Counted from the first letter of the stretch, positions 1 through 9,169 are shown. The stretch: 64,000 bases of DNA from Bifidobacterium aquikefiri (GCF_002259795.1 NZ_MWXA01000005.1:62001-126000); one strand, 5' to 3'. Numbers and translations: made by a program. The notes: generated by a model from the sequence alone, not told the origin.

Positions 1-1050
1 TGAACGGGCCGCCTGTTCGATGCCTTCTTCGATGGCCTGATGTATTTCGTTGCGAATCCAGTTCTTCTTGGCAAACTCGAAGTTGAAGATTTGCCCAAGC
101 TCTTTCGGACTCGAATACAGATATTGTCTCGCTGGATTTACCCATGCTTCTGCAACGGCGAAACGAGGGGGATCATATTCATCGAAGACCGTGCGCCACT
201 GCCTGAAGATTTCGTGAACCTCGTCACGATCATACAGCGGGTGGCTGCCATCTATTGGCAGCGGAAGCGTCGCGAGGGCGCTCCAGTCATTCAAATCGGT
301 GCGGTTGAGATCCTTGGCGAGACCGTGCGCAACATCGACTCGGAACCCATCGGCTCCATGATCGCTCCAGAATCGCAGTGTCTTGATGAAGTCCTCTCGC
401 ACATCACGATTGTCCCAATTGAAATCGGGCTGTTCCTTTGCGAAGAGATGCAGATACCATTGACCGTCTGCTACGCGAGTCCATGCAGAACCACCGAAAT
501 TGCCAATCCAGTCAGTAGGAGGCAGCTCACCTTGAGCTCCGCGTCCGTCGCGGAAAATATAGCGCTGCCTTGCTGCCGAATTCGGTTCAGCAATGAGCGC
601 CTCCTGGAACCAGGGATGCAGATTCGAAGAATGATTTGGCACAATATCGACAACGATCTTCAGACCGTGGGCATGGGCGGCGGCAGATAGGTCGTCAAAA
701 TCAGCCATTGTTCCGAGTTTGGGATCAACGTTGCGGTAGTTTGCAACGTCGTATCCACCATCGGCCAATGCTGAAGGATAGAACGGTGACAGCCATATGC
801 AGTCAACGCCCAGTTGCTGCAGATAATCGATCTTGCTCGTGATTCCGGCTATGTCACCGAGTCCAGAACCCGTCGAGTCTTTGAATGAACGAGGGTAGAT
901 CTGATAGACAACGGCCTGCTTCCACCATGTCTGGGGAGAACTGGCATTGAGATCGGCCAATTCCAATGGTTGATTGTTGCCAGTTTCTGAGGTATCTATA
1001 AAAGCGCTTGCATCAGAGTTATTTGCTACTGAAGCGTTAGGTAAGTTCAT
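1..1050 (-). CDS. GH13 alpha-glucosidase / oligo-1,6-glucosidase, 3' part outside the window
   Basis: A cytoplasmic hydrolase that should release glucose from alpha-linked oligosaccharides (maltose or isomaltose type). The first 350 codons are present and the C-terminus lies beyond position 1. The frame reads ...WWKQAVVYQIYPRSF near residue 36, the usual opening of the family barrel. GH13 region I (DIVPNHS), region II (GFRVDVAHG, nucleophile Asp) and region III (EAWV, acid/base Glu) are all visible; region IV should be just past the edge. ATG at 1050-1048 follows a GAGGAG ribosome site. There is no signal peptide. The N-terminus has about 35 residues before the catalytic domain, rich in Asn, Ser and Ala. 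It is divergent from the LacI-type regulator at 1304 and probably controlled by it. Substrate specificity is inferred only. Confidence 0.9.
   Translation of the reverse strand, partial: MNLPNASVANNSDASAFIDTSETGNNQPLELADLNASSPQTWWKQAVVYQIYPRSFKDSTGSGLGDIAGITSKIDYLQQLGVDCIWLSPFYPSALADGGYDVANYRNVDPKLGTMADFDDLSAAAHAHGLKIVVDIVPNHSSNLHPWFQEALIAEPNSAARQRYIFRDGRGAQGELPPTDWIGNFGGSAWTRVADGQWYLHLFAKEQPDFNWDNRDVREDFIKTLRFWSDHGADGFRVDVAHGLAKDLNRTDLNDWSALATLPLPIDGSHPLYDRDEVHEIFRQWRTVFDEYDPPRFAVAEAWVNPARQYLYSSPKELGQIFNFEFAKKNWIRNEIHQAIEEGIEQAARS
1001..1012. promoter_or_regulatory. Possible LacI-type half operator inside the glucosidase start
   Basis: The 12 bases AAAGCGCTTGCA lie about 15 codons into the glucosidase gene and contain the same AGCGCTTGCA core as the palindrome at 1125-1144. 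LacI-family repressors often bind a main and an auxiliary site; that this is one is inference. Confidence 0.35.
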
Positions 1051-1124
1051 TTGGTATTCTCCTCGTTGAGATGCTCAACAGCCACGTAGTGCAGAGGTGT
1101 GAGATATTTCTTTATCACAGATAA

Positions 1125-1144
1125 TTGTAACAGCGCTTGCACAA
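1125..1144. promoter_or_regulatory. LacI-family operator-like palindrome
   Basis: An imperfect 20-bp palindrome centred on AGCGCT, with TTGT at the left end matching ACAA at the right. It lies in the 253-bp gap between the divergent glucosidase and lacI-type genes, 75 bp before the glucosidase start. CpG-centred sites of this kind are typical of the LacI family, so it is the best candidate operator for the adjacent regulator. Confidence 0.6.
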
Positions 1145-1303
1145 TGTTTCACCGGGTGTCATGCATATTCCCTGCAATCTTTCCAACGCGAGCATGAATG
1201 GGAAGCTCATATGAGTATTGGTGCATGACTTGCACTCTATATGTCATAAACTACTCAAGGAAGAATCGATCTGTTAAGCAGACAAGAAATGTTGGAGGCC
1301 TGA

Positions 1304-2341
1304 ATGGGCAGGATCACACTACATGATGTAGCCGAAGCTGCAGGAGTGTCAGATTCCACGGTATCGCGAGCCTTGCGTGGACTGAACAAGGTCAATCCGA
1401 AAACCAGAATCAAAATCGAGGAGATCGCCAAACAGTATCATTTCGTGCTCTCAAGAAGTGCTTCATCATTGGCTTCGGGCAAAACCATGAAAGTTACCAT
1501 GCTTTTTACCGAGGCTTTGAACACATGGTTCAATTCCTCGTCTCTGCAAGGTACCTACGAAGTTCTTTCGGAACATGGATATGATCTGATTCCCCATATT
1601 GCACAAAGCGCGACATCGCTCAACAATTATTTTGAATCCCTTATTGGCAATCAAAACAGCGATGCGCTCATGGTCGTCTCCCTGAGCCTGACTGAACGGC
1701 AGAGAGACATTCTTGGTCGAACTTCCATGCCTGTCATTGGATTCGATTCCAGGGGCATCGAAGGATTTGACGCCACTGTCAGAATCGATGAGGAGGACGC
1801 CATGGCAGCGGCAGTGCGTCTGCTGAACTCGCTGGGGCATCGTAACATCGGCTTCGTATCCATGCCTAATGTTTCCGGACTGCTCTTCAGTTCTCAGCTT
1901 CGCGGCGAAGCATTTCGCAAAGCCGCCAGAAGTCAGGGATATTCCGAAAATGCGATCGAGCACTTCAATCCTGGAAGCCGTGATGAGTTCAGATCGATGG
2001 ACGATGCCGCTTCGTCCGTGGTCGCAAGCATTCTCTCAAGTCCAGTGCATCCGAGTGCAATCTGTGTGGAAACGGACGATTTCGCAGTGGCTTTGATTTC
2101 CAGCCTACGAAGATTCGACATTCGTGTGCCTCAGGACATCTCAATCATAGGTTTTGACGACTATTCGCTTGCACCACTTGCTGGGCTGACAACATTCCAT
2201 CAGAATCCCGTGGAAATGGGTCGCATCGCCGCACAGCAAATTTTGTCATTGCTCGGAGGCGAGCAGCTTGCACAGCCGCATGTGAAGATGCACGCCTCTC
2301 TTGTGCTGCGTGATACCACTGTGGCATTTCTCGATAAATAG
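1304..2341 (+). CDS. LacI/GalR-family transcriptional regulator
   Basis: A 345-residue DNA-binding repressor. Residues 3-25 form the classic LacI helix-turn-helix (ITLHDVAEAAGVSDSTVSRA), followed by the hinge and a periplasmic-binding-protein-like sugar sensor domain (about 60-340) ending in the usual ...IIGFDDYSLAPLAGLTTF region. The start ATG follows TTGGAGG by six bases. It is divergent from an alpha-glucosidase, so the effector is probably a maltose- or isomaltose-type sugar (inference from context). The helicase gene follows in the same direction with a short gap. The family assignment is firm; the ligand is not. Confidence 0.93.
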   Translation: MGRITLHDVAEAAGVSDSTVSRALRGLNKVNPKTRIKIEEIAKQYHFVLSRSASSLASGKTMKVTMLFTEALNTWFNSSSLQGTYEVLSEHGYDLIPHIAQSATSLNNYFESLIGNQNSDALMVVSLSLTERQRDILGRTSMPVIGFDSRGIEGFDATVRIDEEDAMAAAVRLLNSLGHRNIGFVSMPNVSGLLFSSQLRGEAFRKAARSQGYSENAIEHFNPGSRDEFRSMDDAASSVVASILSSPVHPSAICVETDDFAVALISSLRRFDIRVPQDISIIGFDDYSLAPLAGLTTFHQNPVEMGRIAAQQILSLLGGEQLAQPHVKMHASLVLRDTTVAFLDK

Positions 2342-2408
2342 CGTGCCAAGGAATAGTCTTGAATGCAGATATCATGTACTCGAAAATATTGAGAGTGAGG
2401 TTTTCAGC

Positions 2409-5036
2409 GTGTCATCGTCTCCAATAGGATTTTCAGGGCCTTCATCAGGAGAAAGTTCAGCGTCGATGCTCCCGGAGGAAGAGGTGACGCTTCGAGACCT
2501 CATACCAAGCCTTGGTGAGGATTCCAGATCCATCGGTGCCGACGAGATCTACGATCGCTTCTTTGCCTGGGTTCAAAGCCGCGGCATCACACCATGGCCA
2601 CACCAGGAAGATGCGGTGTTGAGCCTGCTTTCGGGAAACCATGTGATCCTGAGCACACCGACAGGATCAGGCAAGTCGTTGGTCGCGCTTGGCATGCACT
2701 ATGCGGCCCTTTGCACAGGCAGACGCTCATACTACACGGCACCAATCAAGGCGCTGGTGAGCGAGAAATTCTTCGATCTGGTGAAGCTGCTCGGCCGTGA
2801 GAACGTTGGCATGATTACCGGCGACACGCACATCAACACGGATGCGCCGGTCATCTGCTGCACGGCAGAAATCCTTGCGAATCAGGCACTGCGAGAAGGC
2901 ATACATGCTGAAGTCGGATGTGTCGCAATGGATGAATTCCATTATTACGGCGATTATGAACGGGGCTGGGCATGGCAGGTGCCTTTGCTGACTCTGCCCA
3001 GAACACAGTTCCTGCTCATGTCGGCCACGCTTGGCGATGTGAGCGATCTGGCCGCTTCCCTTGAGGATTCGACCGGTACCGATGTTGACGTGATCGACGA
3101 TGCTCCGCGCCCGGTCCCATTGAGCTACGAATATGTCGACACGCAACTGCCATCAACGCTTGAAGAACTCATCGGCAAAGGCGATACCCCGGTTTATATC
3201 GTGCATTTCTCGCAGGATGCAGCCTTGGAAACGGCTCAGGCGCTGTCAAGCACCGGCATCTCAGACAAGCAGCAGCGCGAGAATATCAAGGAAGCCATCA
3301 AGGGAACTCGATTCACGACAGCGTTCGGCCAGATTCTGCAACGTCTGCTTCGTACCGGTGTAGGCGTCCATCATGCTGGCATGCTTCCCCGATATCGCAG
3401 ACTTGTCGAGCAGCTCGCACAGCAGGGGCTGCTTCCGGTTATTTGCGGAACCGATACGCTTGGCGTGGGTATCAATGTCCCGATTCATACCGTGGTGCTT
3501 ACGGCGCTTACCAAATTTGACGGACGTCGACAACGCCGTCTGCGCTCGCGTGAATTCCATCAGATCGCTGGACGCGCAGGACGTATGGGCTTCGATTCCG
3601 AAGGTCTTGTCGTTGCCGAAGCTCCAGAATATGAGATTGAGAATGCCAGGGCAATCGCCAAGGCCGGCAACGATCCCAGGAAGCTCAAACGCATCAAGCG
3701 CAAGAAACCGCCGGAGGGATTCGTTACCTGGAACGAAAGTACCTTCAACAAGCTGATTGAGGCGCAACCTGAGAAGCTGACACCTCACCTCGACATCACC
3801 CATTCGATGATTCTCAACGAAGTGGTACAGGGTGGAGACGCTCGTGCACGCGTTGATCGCCTGATTGACGATTCGTTGCAGACGGACCAGCAGAAAACGC
3901 AGCTGCACGAGCGCGCAGGAGAAATCTTCCAGACGCTGATCGACTCCGATGTCATTGAAATCGAGCAGGACGACGATGGCAACGATGATTTCTTCACAAC
4001 CGTCGATCTGCCTGAGGATTTCGCACTCGATCAGCCACTTTCACCCTTCTTGCTGGCTTCACTGGAGCTGCTGGATCCGCAATCGCCAACATACGCACTG
4101 GATGTCATTTCGATGGTTGAGGCCACGCTGGAAAACCCACGTCAGGTATTGCGCGCTCAGGAGCGACAGGCGAAGGACCAGGCGATGATGACCATGAAGG
4201 AAGAAGGCGTGGAATACGACGATCGCATGGATCGTCTTGCTGAAATCACCTATCCGAAACCTCTTGAAGAGCTGCTCGAATCGGCATATGAACAGTATTG
4301 CAAGGACGTTCCGTGGGCGAATGATTATGAGCTGAATCCAAAATCCGTAGTTCGAGACATGATAGAAACCGCATCCGATTTCAAGGGTTACATTGGCAGA
4401 TATGGGATTTCTCGATCCGAAGGCACGCTGCTTCGATATCTGAGCGATGCGTATAGAGCATTGAGCCGTACCGTCCCTGTCGAAAAATGTGACGATCAGC
4501 TAGAAGACATCATCTCTTGGCTCAGGGTGGTTGTACGCTCGGTCGACTCCTCACTGGTCGACGAGTGGGAATCCGCTGGAGAAACCGAGAACCCTGGCGA
4601 TGGGCTCACTGCAGCGCCACCGATAGGAGAAGCTCAGATTGTTGCAGATCGACCAGGCTTGCAGGTGCTCATCCGCAATGCGATGTTTACTCGAGTCCAG
4701 CTGGTGGCATTCGACGATGCCGAAAAGCTCGGCGACTTGGATTCCGAGTGGAGCTATGGCGTTCATCGTTGGGAAGATGCACTCGATGACCTCTATGATG
4801 CTCATGAATCGATTGGTGTTGACGGCGAGGCACGTTCCTCCACATTCATCACGTTTGACGAGCATCTGGAACGTAGCGATCATCGATGGTTTGTCCGTCA
4901 GATTTTCGACGACGTTGATGACGACCATGATTGGGGGATAGCGGCATACGTTGACCTGGACGAAACGCAGAATCGTGGCGAAGCCGTCTTCGATGATTAT
5001 ACGGTCGGCCCAATTGAAGAATTGAACCTGGATTAG
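2409..5036 (+). CDS. DEAD/DEAH-box helicase of the Ski2-like DUF3516 type
   Basis: An 875-residue superfamily 2 helicase, probably acting on RNA. Walker A (TPTGSGKS) is near residue 83, the DEFH box (VAMDEFHYY) near 175, motif III (MSATLGD) near 204, and motif VI appears as HQIAGRAGRMG. The long C-terminal half is the DUF3516 type seen in actinobacterial proteins related to Ski2/Mtr4; it is acidic and ends in a run rich in Asp. The GTG at 2409 is chosen because GAGTGAGG lies eight bases upstream; a longer frame from 2301 overlaps lacI and has no ribosome site. The stop is followed almost at once by rarA, so the two are probably cotranscribed. The cellular substrate is unknown. Confidence 0.88.
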   Translation: MSSSPIGFSGPSSGESSASMLPEEEVTLRDLIPSLGEDSRSIGADEIYDRFFAWVQSRGITPWPHQEDAVLSLLSGNHVILSTPTGSGKSLVALGMHYAALCTGRRSYYTAPIKALVSEKFFDLVKLLGRENVGMITGDTHINTDAPVICCTAEILANQALREGIHAEVGCVAMDEFHYYGDYERGWAWQVPLLTLPRTQFLLMSATLGDVSDLAASLEDSTGTDVDVIDDAPRPVPLSYEYVDTQLPSTLEELIGKGDTPVYIVHFSQDAALETAQALSSTGISDKQQRENIKEAIKGTRFTTAFGQILQRLLRTGVGVHHAGMLPRYRRLVEQLAQQGLLPVICGTDTLGVGINVPIHTVVLTALTKFDGRRQRRLRSREFHQIAGRAGRMGFDSEGLVVAEAPEYEIENARAIAKAGNDPRKLKRIKRKKPPEGFVTWNESTFNKLIEAQPEKLTPHLDITHSMILNEVVQGGDARARVDRLIDDSLQTDQQKTQLHERAGEIFQTLIDSDVIEIEQDDDGNDDFFTTVDLPEDFALDQPLSPFLLASLELLDPQSPTYALDVISMVEATLENPRQVLRAQERQAKDQAMMTMKEEGVEYDDRMDRLAEITYPKPLEELLESAYEQYCKDVPWANDYELNPKSVVRDMIETASDFKGYIGRYGISRSEGTLLRYLSDAYRALSRTVPVEKCDDQLEDIISWLRVVVRSVDSSLVDEWESAGETENPGDGLTAAPPIGEAQIVADRPGLQVLIRNAMFTRVQLVAFDDAEKLGDLDSEWSYGVHRWEDALDDLYDAHESIGVDGEARSSTFITFDEHLERSDHRWFVRQIFDDVDDDHDWGIAAYVDLDETQNRGEAVFDDYTVGPIEELNLD

Positions 5037-5046
5037 AGTGGAGCAT

Positions 5047-6441
5047 ATGAGTCAAGATTTGTTCAGTGCCGCCGAAATTCCCGAAGATGCCATGACCAGA
5101 CCGCTTGCCGTGCGCATGAGGCCTACCACCTTGCAGCAGGTCTTAGGCCAGTCGGCAGTATTGAAACCAGGCTCACCACTGCAACGGCTTGCCACGCCGG
5201 CTTCGAAGGGTTCGGTGACGTCACCCAGTTCGGTCATTCTCTTCGGTCCTCCAGGAGTGGGCAAAACCACACTCGCGCATATAGTGGCTCAGCAATCGGA
5301 ACGCGAATTCGAAGAACTCTCAGCCGTGACTTCAGGCGTCAAGGATGTTCGCGAGGTGCTGCAGCGTGCTCGCGAACGCTTGGTCACGCAGGGCACGGAA
5401 ACCGTGCTGTTCATTGATGAAGTGCACCGTTTCTCGAAGTCCCAGCAGGATGCTCTGCTTCCGAGCGTTGAGAATCGTGATGTGACCTTTATCGCGGCAA
5501 CCACCGAAAATCCCAGCTTTTCCGTGATTTCCCCACTGTTGTCGCGTTCCGTCGTCGTCAAGCTCGAGGCACTGGACGACCATGATCTTGTTTCCGTGAT
5601 ACATCGTGCAATAGAAGACAGTCGAGGTTTGAACGATCAGGTCAAAATCGACGATCAGGCGGTCGATCAGATCGTTCGTCTCTCTGGGGGAGATGCGCGC
5701 AAGGCCCTCACCATTCTGGAAGCCGCAGCCGGGTCGATGACTGGAGACAAGAAACGCAAAAAGGGCAGCAGAAAGCCTGTCATCAGGCCAGATGTGGTGT
5801 CTTCAGTGATGGATATCGCCACTGTTCGCTATGACAGGCAGGGTGATGACCATTACGATGTCATCAGTGCATTCATCAAATCCATGCGTGGTTCGGATGT
5901 CGATGCAGCGCTGCACTATCTCGCACGCATGATTCGCGCAGGCGAAGATCCACGGTTCATAGCACGGCGTATCATGATCGCTTCAGCTGAAGAGGTGGGC
6001 ATGGCGGCACCGCAGATACTGCAGACCACGGTAGCTGCTGCTCAGGCTGTCGCAATGATTGGTATGCCCGAGGCTCGAATAATTCTCGCCGAGGCAGTCG
6101 TCGCCGTGGCCACGGCGCCAAAATCGAATGCGAGCTATAAGGCGATGGATGCCGCGCTCGCCGACGTTGATGCTGGTCGTATCGGTGAAGTGCCCCTGCA
6201 CTTGCGCAACGCCCCCACCAAGCTCATGAAGACCTGGGGCAACCATGAGGGCTATCAGTATGCCCATGATGCACCAGGGGCCGTCGCTGAGCAGGAATAT
6301 ATGCCTGAGGAACTCAGGGGACATGAATATTACCACCCCAATGATCGAGGTTATGAGCATGATATCGGTCCGCGGCTCGAACGTATCCGCGAGATCCTGC
6401 ATGGTAGCAAGCCGACCGGTCCACACAAGAAACTATCGTGA
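5047..6441 (+). CDS. rarA: Replication-associated recombination protein A (RarA/MgsA AAA+ ATPase)
   Basis: A 464-residue AAA+ ATPase related to clamp-loader and RuvB-type motors, acting at stalled replication forks. Walker A (GPPGVGKTT) is at about residues 67-75 and Walker B (LFIDEVHRF) near 122; the sensor 1 region (AATTENPSF) and the C-terminal MgsA domain (GEDPRFIARRIMIASAEEVG) follow. ATG at 5047 gives the family-typical opening MSQDLFSAA; a GTG at 5038 is a possible alternative because the spacing of GTGGAG to the ATG is short. The gene begins ten bases after the helicase stop. A TPP riboswitch starts just beyond its stop codon. The C-terminus carries a Tyr- and His-rich stretch (HEYYHPNDRGYEHD), as in other RarA proteins. 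Confidence 0.93.
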   Translation: MSQDLFSAAEIPEDAMTRPLAVRMRPTTLQQVLGQSAVLKPGSPLQRLATPASKGSVTSPSSVILFGPPGVGKTTLAHIVAQQSEREFEELSAVTSGVKDVREVLQRARERLVTQGTETVLFIDEVHRFSKSQQDALLPSVENRDVTFIAATTENPSFSVISPLLSRSVVVKLEALDDHDLVSVIHRAIEDSRGLNDQVKIDDQAVDQIVRLSGGDARKALTILEAAAGSMTGDKKRKKGSRKPVIRPDVVSSVMDIATVRYDRQGDDHYDVISAFIKSMRGSDVDAALHYLARMIRAGEDPRFIARRIMIASAEEVGMAAPQILQTTVAAAQAVAMIGMPEARIILAEAVVAVATAPKSNASYKAMDAALADVDAGRIGEVPLHLRNAPTKLMKTWGNHEGYQYAHDAPGAVAEQEYMPEELRGHEYYHPNDRGYEHDIGPRLERIREILHGSKPTGPHKKLS

Positions 6442-6445
6442 AGTT

Positions 6446-6532
6446 GCAAGACACGGGAGCTGGAAAGCTGAGAGGGAGATCAACATCTCCGACCGTTGAA
6501 CGTGAAGCGGCTAGTACCGTCGAACGAAGTCA
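6446..6532 (+). ncRNA. TPP riboswitch (THI element)
   Basis: The conserved thiamine pyrophosphate aptamer core is readable in order: ACGGGAGC, then the CTGAGAGGGAG bulge and stem, a closing CTCC, then GACCGTTGAACGTGA (the variant of ACCCTTTGAACCTGA) and GGCTAGTACCGTCGAACGAAG (variant of the GGATAATACCAGCGTAGGGA end) split by position 6508. It begins just after the rarA stop and lies about 110 bases before the YkoE-like gene it should control. I see no strong terminator with a T-run afterwards, so control of translation initiation is more likely than termination. The P1 stem looks weak by eye. Confidence 0.85.
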
Positions 6533-6643
6533 ATTCCTATCTTGGTAATCCTTCTCGTGATACCTATGTCTGTGTTCGTTCAATGGCACATGAGTCATTC
6601 GTGTGCAATCCAGCGTGCGCAGACGAGATTATCGGAGGAGAGC

Positions 6644-7366
6644 ATGTCTGCACCTACGCAACATACAACACGTAATTCAACCTCAACCGCAACCGCGGCA
6701 GAGGAATCTACCGCGCCATCAACGCCGGCAACCCAACGTTTGCAAGGGGTAGCCGCACCCAAACGTCGCACCAATGCCCGTTGGCGCCCGATTGACATCA
6801 CCGTCGCATCGGTCATTGCCGTTGCTTGCGGTTTGGTCTTTTGGATGTTCGATCTGGTCGTAACCGCACCATCGGCGTTCCTCGAAGGCCTGATTCCAGG
6901 ACTGTCCGGTCTGATCAGTGGCTTCTGGTACATTGCCGGGCCTCTTGCCATCATCATCGTGCGCAAGCCTGGCGCAGCGATCTACGCAGAAACAATCGGG
7001 GGATTGCTTGAATTGGCACTTGGCAATCAGTGGGGCTTCTCTGGCTCGCTGGTAGCTGGACTCGTTCAGGGCGTTTTCAGCGAACTCGTGTTCGCTATCG
7101 TCATGTATCGGATGTGGAATGCGTGGACTGCCACACTTTCCGGGCTGGTTACCGGGCTCGGTGGCTCGCTCTATTCACTGATCGTATTGCAGTCTGGGTT
7201 GAACGCAGGTGGCGCCTACGTGGTCACGAACATCATTGCGAATTGCATTTCCGGTGCTGTCATTTCCGGAATTCTGATGTGGTATCTCTACATTGCCATT
7301 GCCAAGTCTGGAGCATTGTCACACTTTGCTTCCGGTCGCATGGTGTTTGACAAGGTGAGCAGCTGA
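6644..7366 (+). CDS. ykoE: ECF transporter substrate-binding component, YkoE type (thiamin or HMP)
   Basis: A 240-residue membrane protein that binds a thiamin-related vitamin and hands it to an energy-coupling-factor ABC module. About 45 soluble Ser/Thr/Ala-rich residues are followed by five to six hydrophobic segments beginning ITVASVIAVACGLVFW, with the family-typical AAIYAETIGGLLELALGNQWG. The ATG at 6644 follows GGAGGAGAGC; a frame extended to 6542 lacks a ribosome site. Control by thiamine is supported by the TPP riboswitch upstream. In Bacillus and many Gram-positives ykoE is followed by the ATPase ykoD and transmembrane ykoC; here the next gene is on the other strand, so the energising module must be encoded elsewhere. 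Confidence 0.85.
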   Translation: MSAPTQHTTRNSTSTATAAEESTAPSTPATQRLQGVAAPKRRTNARWRPIDITVASVIAVACGLVFWMFDLVVTAPSAFLEGLIPGLSGLISGFWYIAGPLAIIIVRKPGAAIYAETIGGLLELALGNQWGFSGSLVAGLVQGVFSELVFAIVMYRMWNAWTATLSGLVTGLGGSLYSLIVLQSGLNAGGAYVVTNIIANCISGAVISGILMWYLYIAIAKSGALSHFASGRMVFDKVSS

Positions 7367-7369
7367 TAC

Positions 7370-7438
7370 CGATTCCCCATCACTCTCATATGGTGCTGGA
7401 CGACATCACTGATATGGCGAGAGAAATAGGGGGAATCG
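7370..7438. terminator. Possible bidirectional terminator between convergent genes
   Basis: CGATTCCCC at 7370-7378 is matched by GGGGAATCG at 7430-7438, with inner CTCTC/GAGAG able to extend the stem. It fills the gap between the convergent YkoE-like and oxidoreductase genes. The loop is long and there is no clear T-run, so the terminator role is tentative. Confidence 0.4.
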
Positions 7439-7461
7439 ATCGATCCGGTTCCGTTGAACCA

Positions 7462-8508
7462 TCAATCCTCGAACGGATAGGTCATTCCCCAGATATCTCT
7501 GATGTTGTCCTCCAATGAGACCAATCGCAATGTATCTTCATGCGTCATTTCAGGGCATTGAGTCTCGCCATCAAGGATCGCGTTGGCAGCAGAGGCAACT
7601 TCATATTCGTATCCCGTAAGCTGCTGAGGAATGTCAACGTGCCTCGAAAGACGATGCCCGTCTTCATAGATATCAATGCCATCGATGTTATTGATATTGT
7701 TACAAATCATGTATCCATTGCTGCCCCAGACAATGCCTTGGGCATCGCTCATGCCCAGCATGGAGCAGGATGCCACGCCCATATGCCCATTCTCATAATG
7801 CAAGGTAGTCGAGCTTTGTGCATCAACGCCGGTTTCGAAGAAGGACGCGCTGCTCTGGAGCGACGACAGCTGCTGCGGTCCTAAGACCATATCGATGAAA
7901 TTGAGCGGATAGATGCCAACATCCAAGAGTGCTCCACCGGCAAGGTTCGGGTCGACCATTCGTTTGACACCAGTCAGCGGATATCCAAGATTTGCCGTTA
8001 CCGTGGTGACATCTCCGATAACGTTTGATAGCAGCAGATCATCAATGATTGTGCGCGAAGGCATATAACGAGTCCAGATAGCCTCAGTGCAGAGCAACCC
8101 TGTGGATTCTGCAACGCCGAGAACTGCATCTGCCTGTTCGCGGTTGGCGGTGAATGACTTTTCCACCAGAACATTCTTACCGTTGCGCATGCACAGTATC
8201 GCATGTTCGGCATGGAAATTATGCGGTGTTGCTATATAGACCAAGTCAACGTCATCGTCTTCAGCCAGCTCCTCGTATGACCCGTAATGCACAGGAATGG
8301 TGAAACGGTTGGCAAACTCTGCTGCTCGACGCTCATCACGAGAGGCGACTGCATGCAGTGCCACGAGATTGCGATAGCGCTCGTCGTTGCTCATTGCCGA
8401 TATGGTTCTTGCCATGGCGTTGGCTATGTTTCCTGCACCAAGAATCGCGATGGAAACTGGTTTTCCCTCGTCTTCGAAGGCACTGCGATTGCCATTCATG
8501 CTGCTCAT
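7462..8508 (-). CDS. Gfo/Idh/MocA-family NAD(P)-dependent oxidoreductase
   Basis: A 348-residue cytoplasmic dehydrogenase of the glucose-fructose oxidoreductase / inositol dehydrogenase superfamily. The N-terminal Rossmann motif reads SIAILGAGNIANAMART; the substrate domain follows the VEKSFTANREQ segment. In most family members this segment is EKP; here Pro is Ser, which is seen in some dimeric-dihydrodiol-dehydrogenase-like members. ATG at 8508 is preferred because AAGGGGTGG ends five bases before it; a GTG at 8517 overlaps that site. Members oxidise sugars, inositols or related alcohols; the substrate cannot be told. It stands alone, convergent with the YkoE gene and following the cyclophilin gene on the same strand. 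Confidence 0.9.
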   Translation of the reverse strand: MSSMNGNRSAFEDEGKPVSIAILGAGNIANAMARTISAMSNDERYRNLVALHAVASRDERRAAEFANRFTIPVHYGSYEELAEDDDVDLVYIATPHNFHAEHAILCMRNGKNVLVEKSFTANREQADAVLGVAESTGLLCTEAIWTRYMPSRTIIDDLLLSNVIGDVTTVTANLGYPLTGVKRMVDPNLAGGALLDVGIYPLNFIDMVLGPQQLSSLQSSASFFETGVDAQSSTTLHYENGHMGVASCSMLGMSDAQGIVWGSNGYMICNNINNIDGIDIYEDGHRLSRHVDIPQQLTGYEYEVASAANAILDGETQCPEMTHEDTLRLVSLEDNIRDIWGMTYPFED

Positions 8509-8629
8509 GAAATCCACCCCTTTGTTTCAAACCTGAGAAAGTGCTTACACCTGGAATGCCTTACCAAGCAGCAGAGCATGCGTGGTTGAAGAAACATTCC
8601 AGGAATTCACCAAACGTGATCCTCTACGC

Positions 8630-9169
8630 TCAGAGAATCTCGATGCTTTCAATCATAACTGGATCAAGTGGTGCGTCACTGGGATCCGTGGAAACACCAT
8701 CAAGAGCATCAACGACAGCCTTGGAAGTGTCGTCGCTGACCTCGCCAAAGATTGTGTGATGACCATCGAGCCACGGTGTGGCCACGGTGGTGATGAAGAA
8801 CTGTGAACCGTTGGTTCCGTGCACCTCACCTGAAACGGGATCTCGCTGAAGTCCGGCGTTTGCCATGGCGAGCATGTAGGGCTTGTCAAAATGCAGATCG
8901 GGATCGATTTCATCATCGAAGGTGTAACCCGGACCTCCGGTACCATTACCGAGCGGGCATCCGCCCTGAATCATGAAGTCCTTGATGATGCGATGGAAGG
9001 TCAAGCCGTTATAGAACGGCTCATTGCTCGGTTCACCAGTGATGGGGTCAGTCCAGGTCTGGGTGCCCTTGGCAAGAGCGATGAAGTTCTTGACGGTGGC
9101 AGGAGCCTTGTCGTCGAAGAGCGAGATTGCGATATCACCAGCGGTGGTGTGCATGATTATGTGTGTCAT
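8630..9169 (-). CDS. Cyclophilin-type peptidyl-prolyl cis-trans isomerase
   Basis: A 179-residue cytoplasmic cyclophilin that speeds proline isomerisation during folding. The catalytic Arg segment FHRIIKDFMIQGG, the GTGGPGY loop, the substrate-pocket MANAG and the GSQFFITT and HTIFGEV blocks are all present. No signal peptide. ATG at 9169 (MTHIIMHTTAG) is preferred because GAAAG is nine bases upstream; ATG at 9175 is possible. It stands between the oxidoreductase and the divergent oleate hydratase, and seems to be a single-gene unit. Confidence 0.94.
   Translation of the reverse strand: MTHIIMHTTAGDIAISLFDDKAPATVKNFIALAKGTQTWTDPITGEPSNEPFYNGLTFHRIIKDFMIQGGCPLGNGTGGPGYTFDDEIDPDLHFDKPYMLAMANAGLQRDPVSGEVHGTNGSQFFITTVATPWLDGHHTIFGEVSDDTSKAVVDALDGVSTDPSDAPLDPVMIESIEIL

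Noticed and set aside
40-690. Long plus-strand open frame near the left edge
   Set aside because: It is antisense to the GH13 glucosidase, whose active-site motifs are clear on the minus strand; the plus-strand frame matches nothing recognisable.
1466-1963. 165-codon minus-strand frame
   Set aside because: It lies wholly inside the LacI-type gene in another frame and has no ribosome site.
2301-2408. Upstream extension of the helicase from TTG
   Set aside because: It overlaps lacI and has no ribosome site; GTG 2409 is better placed.
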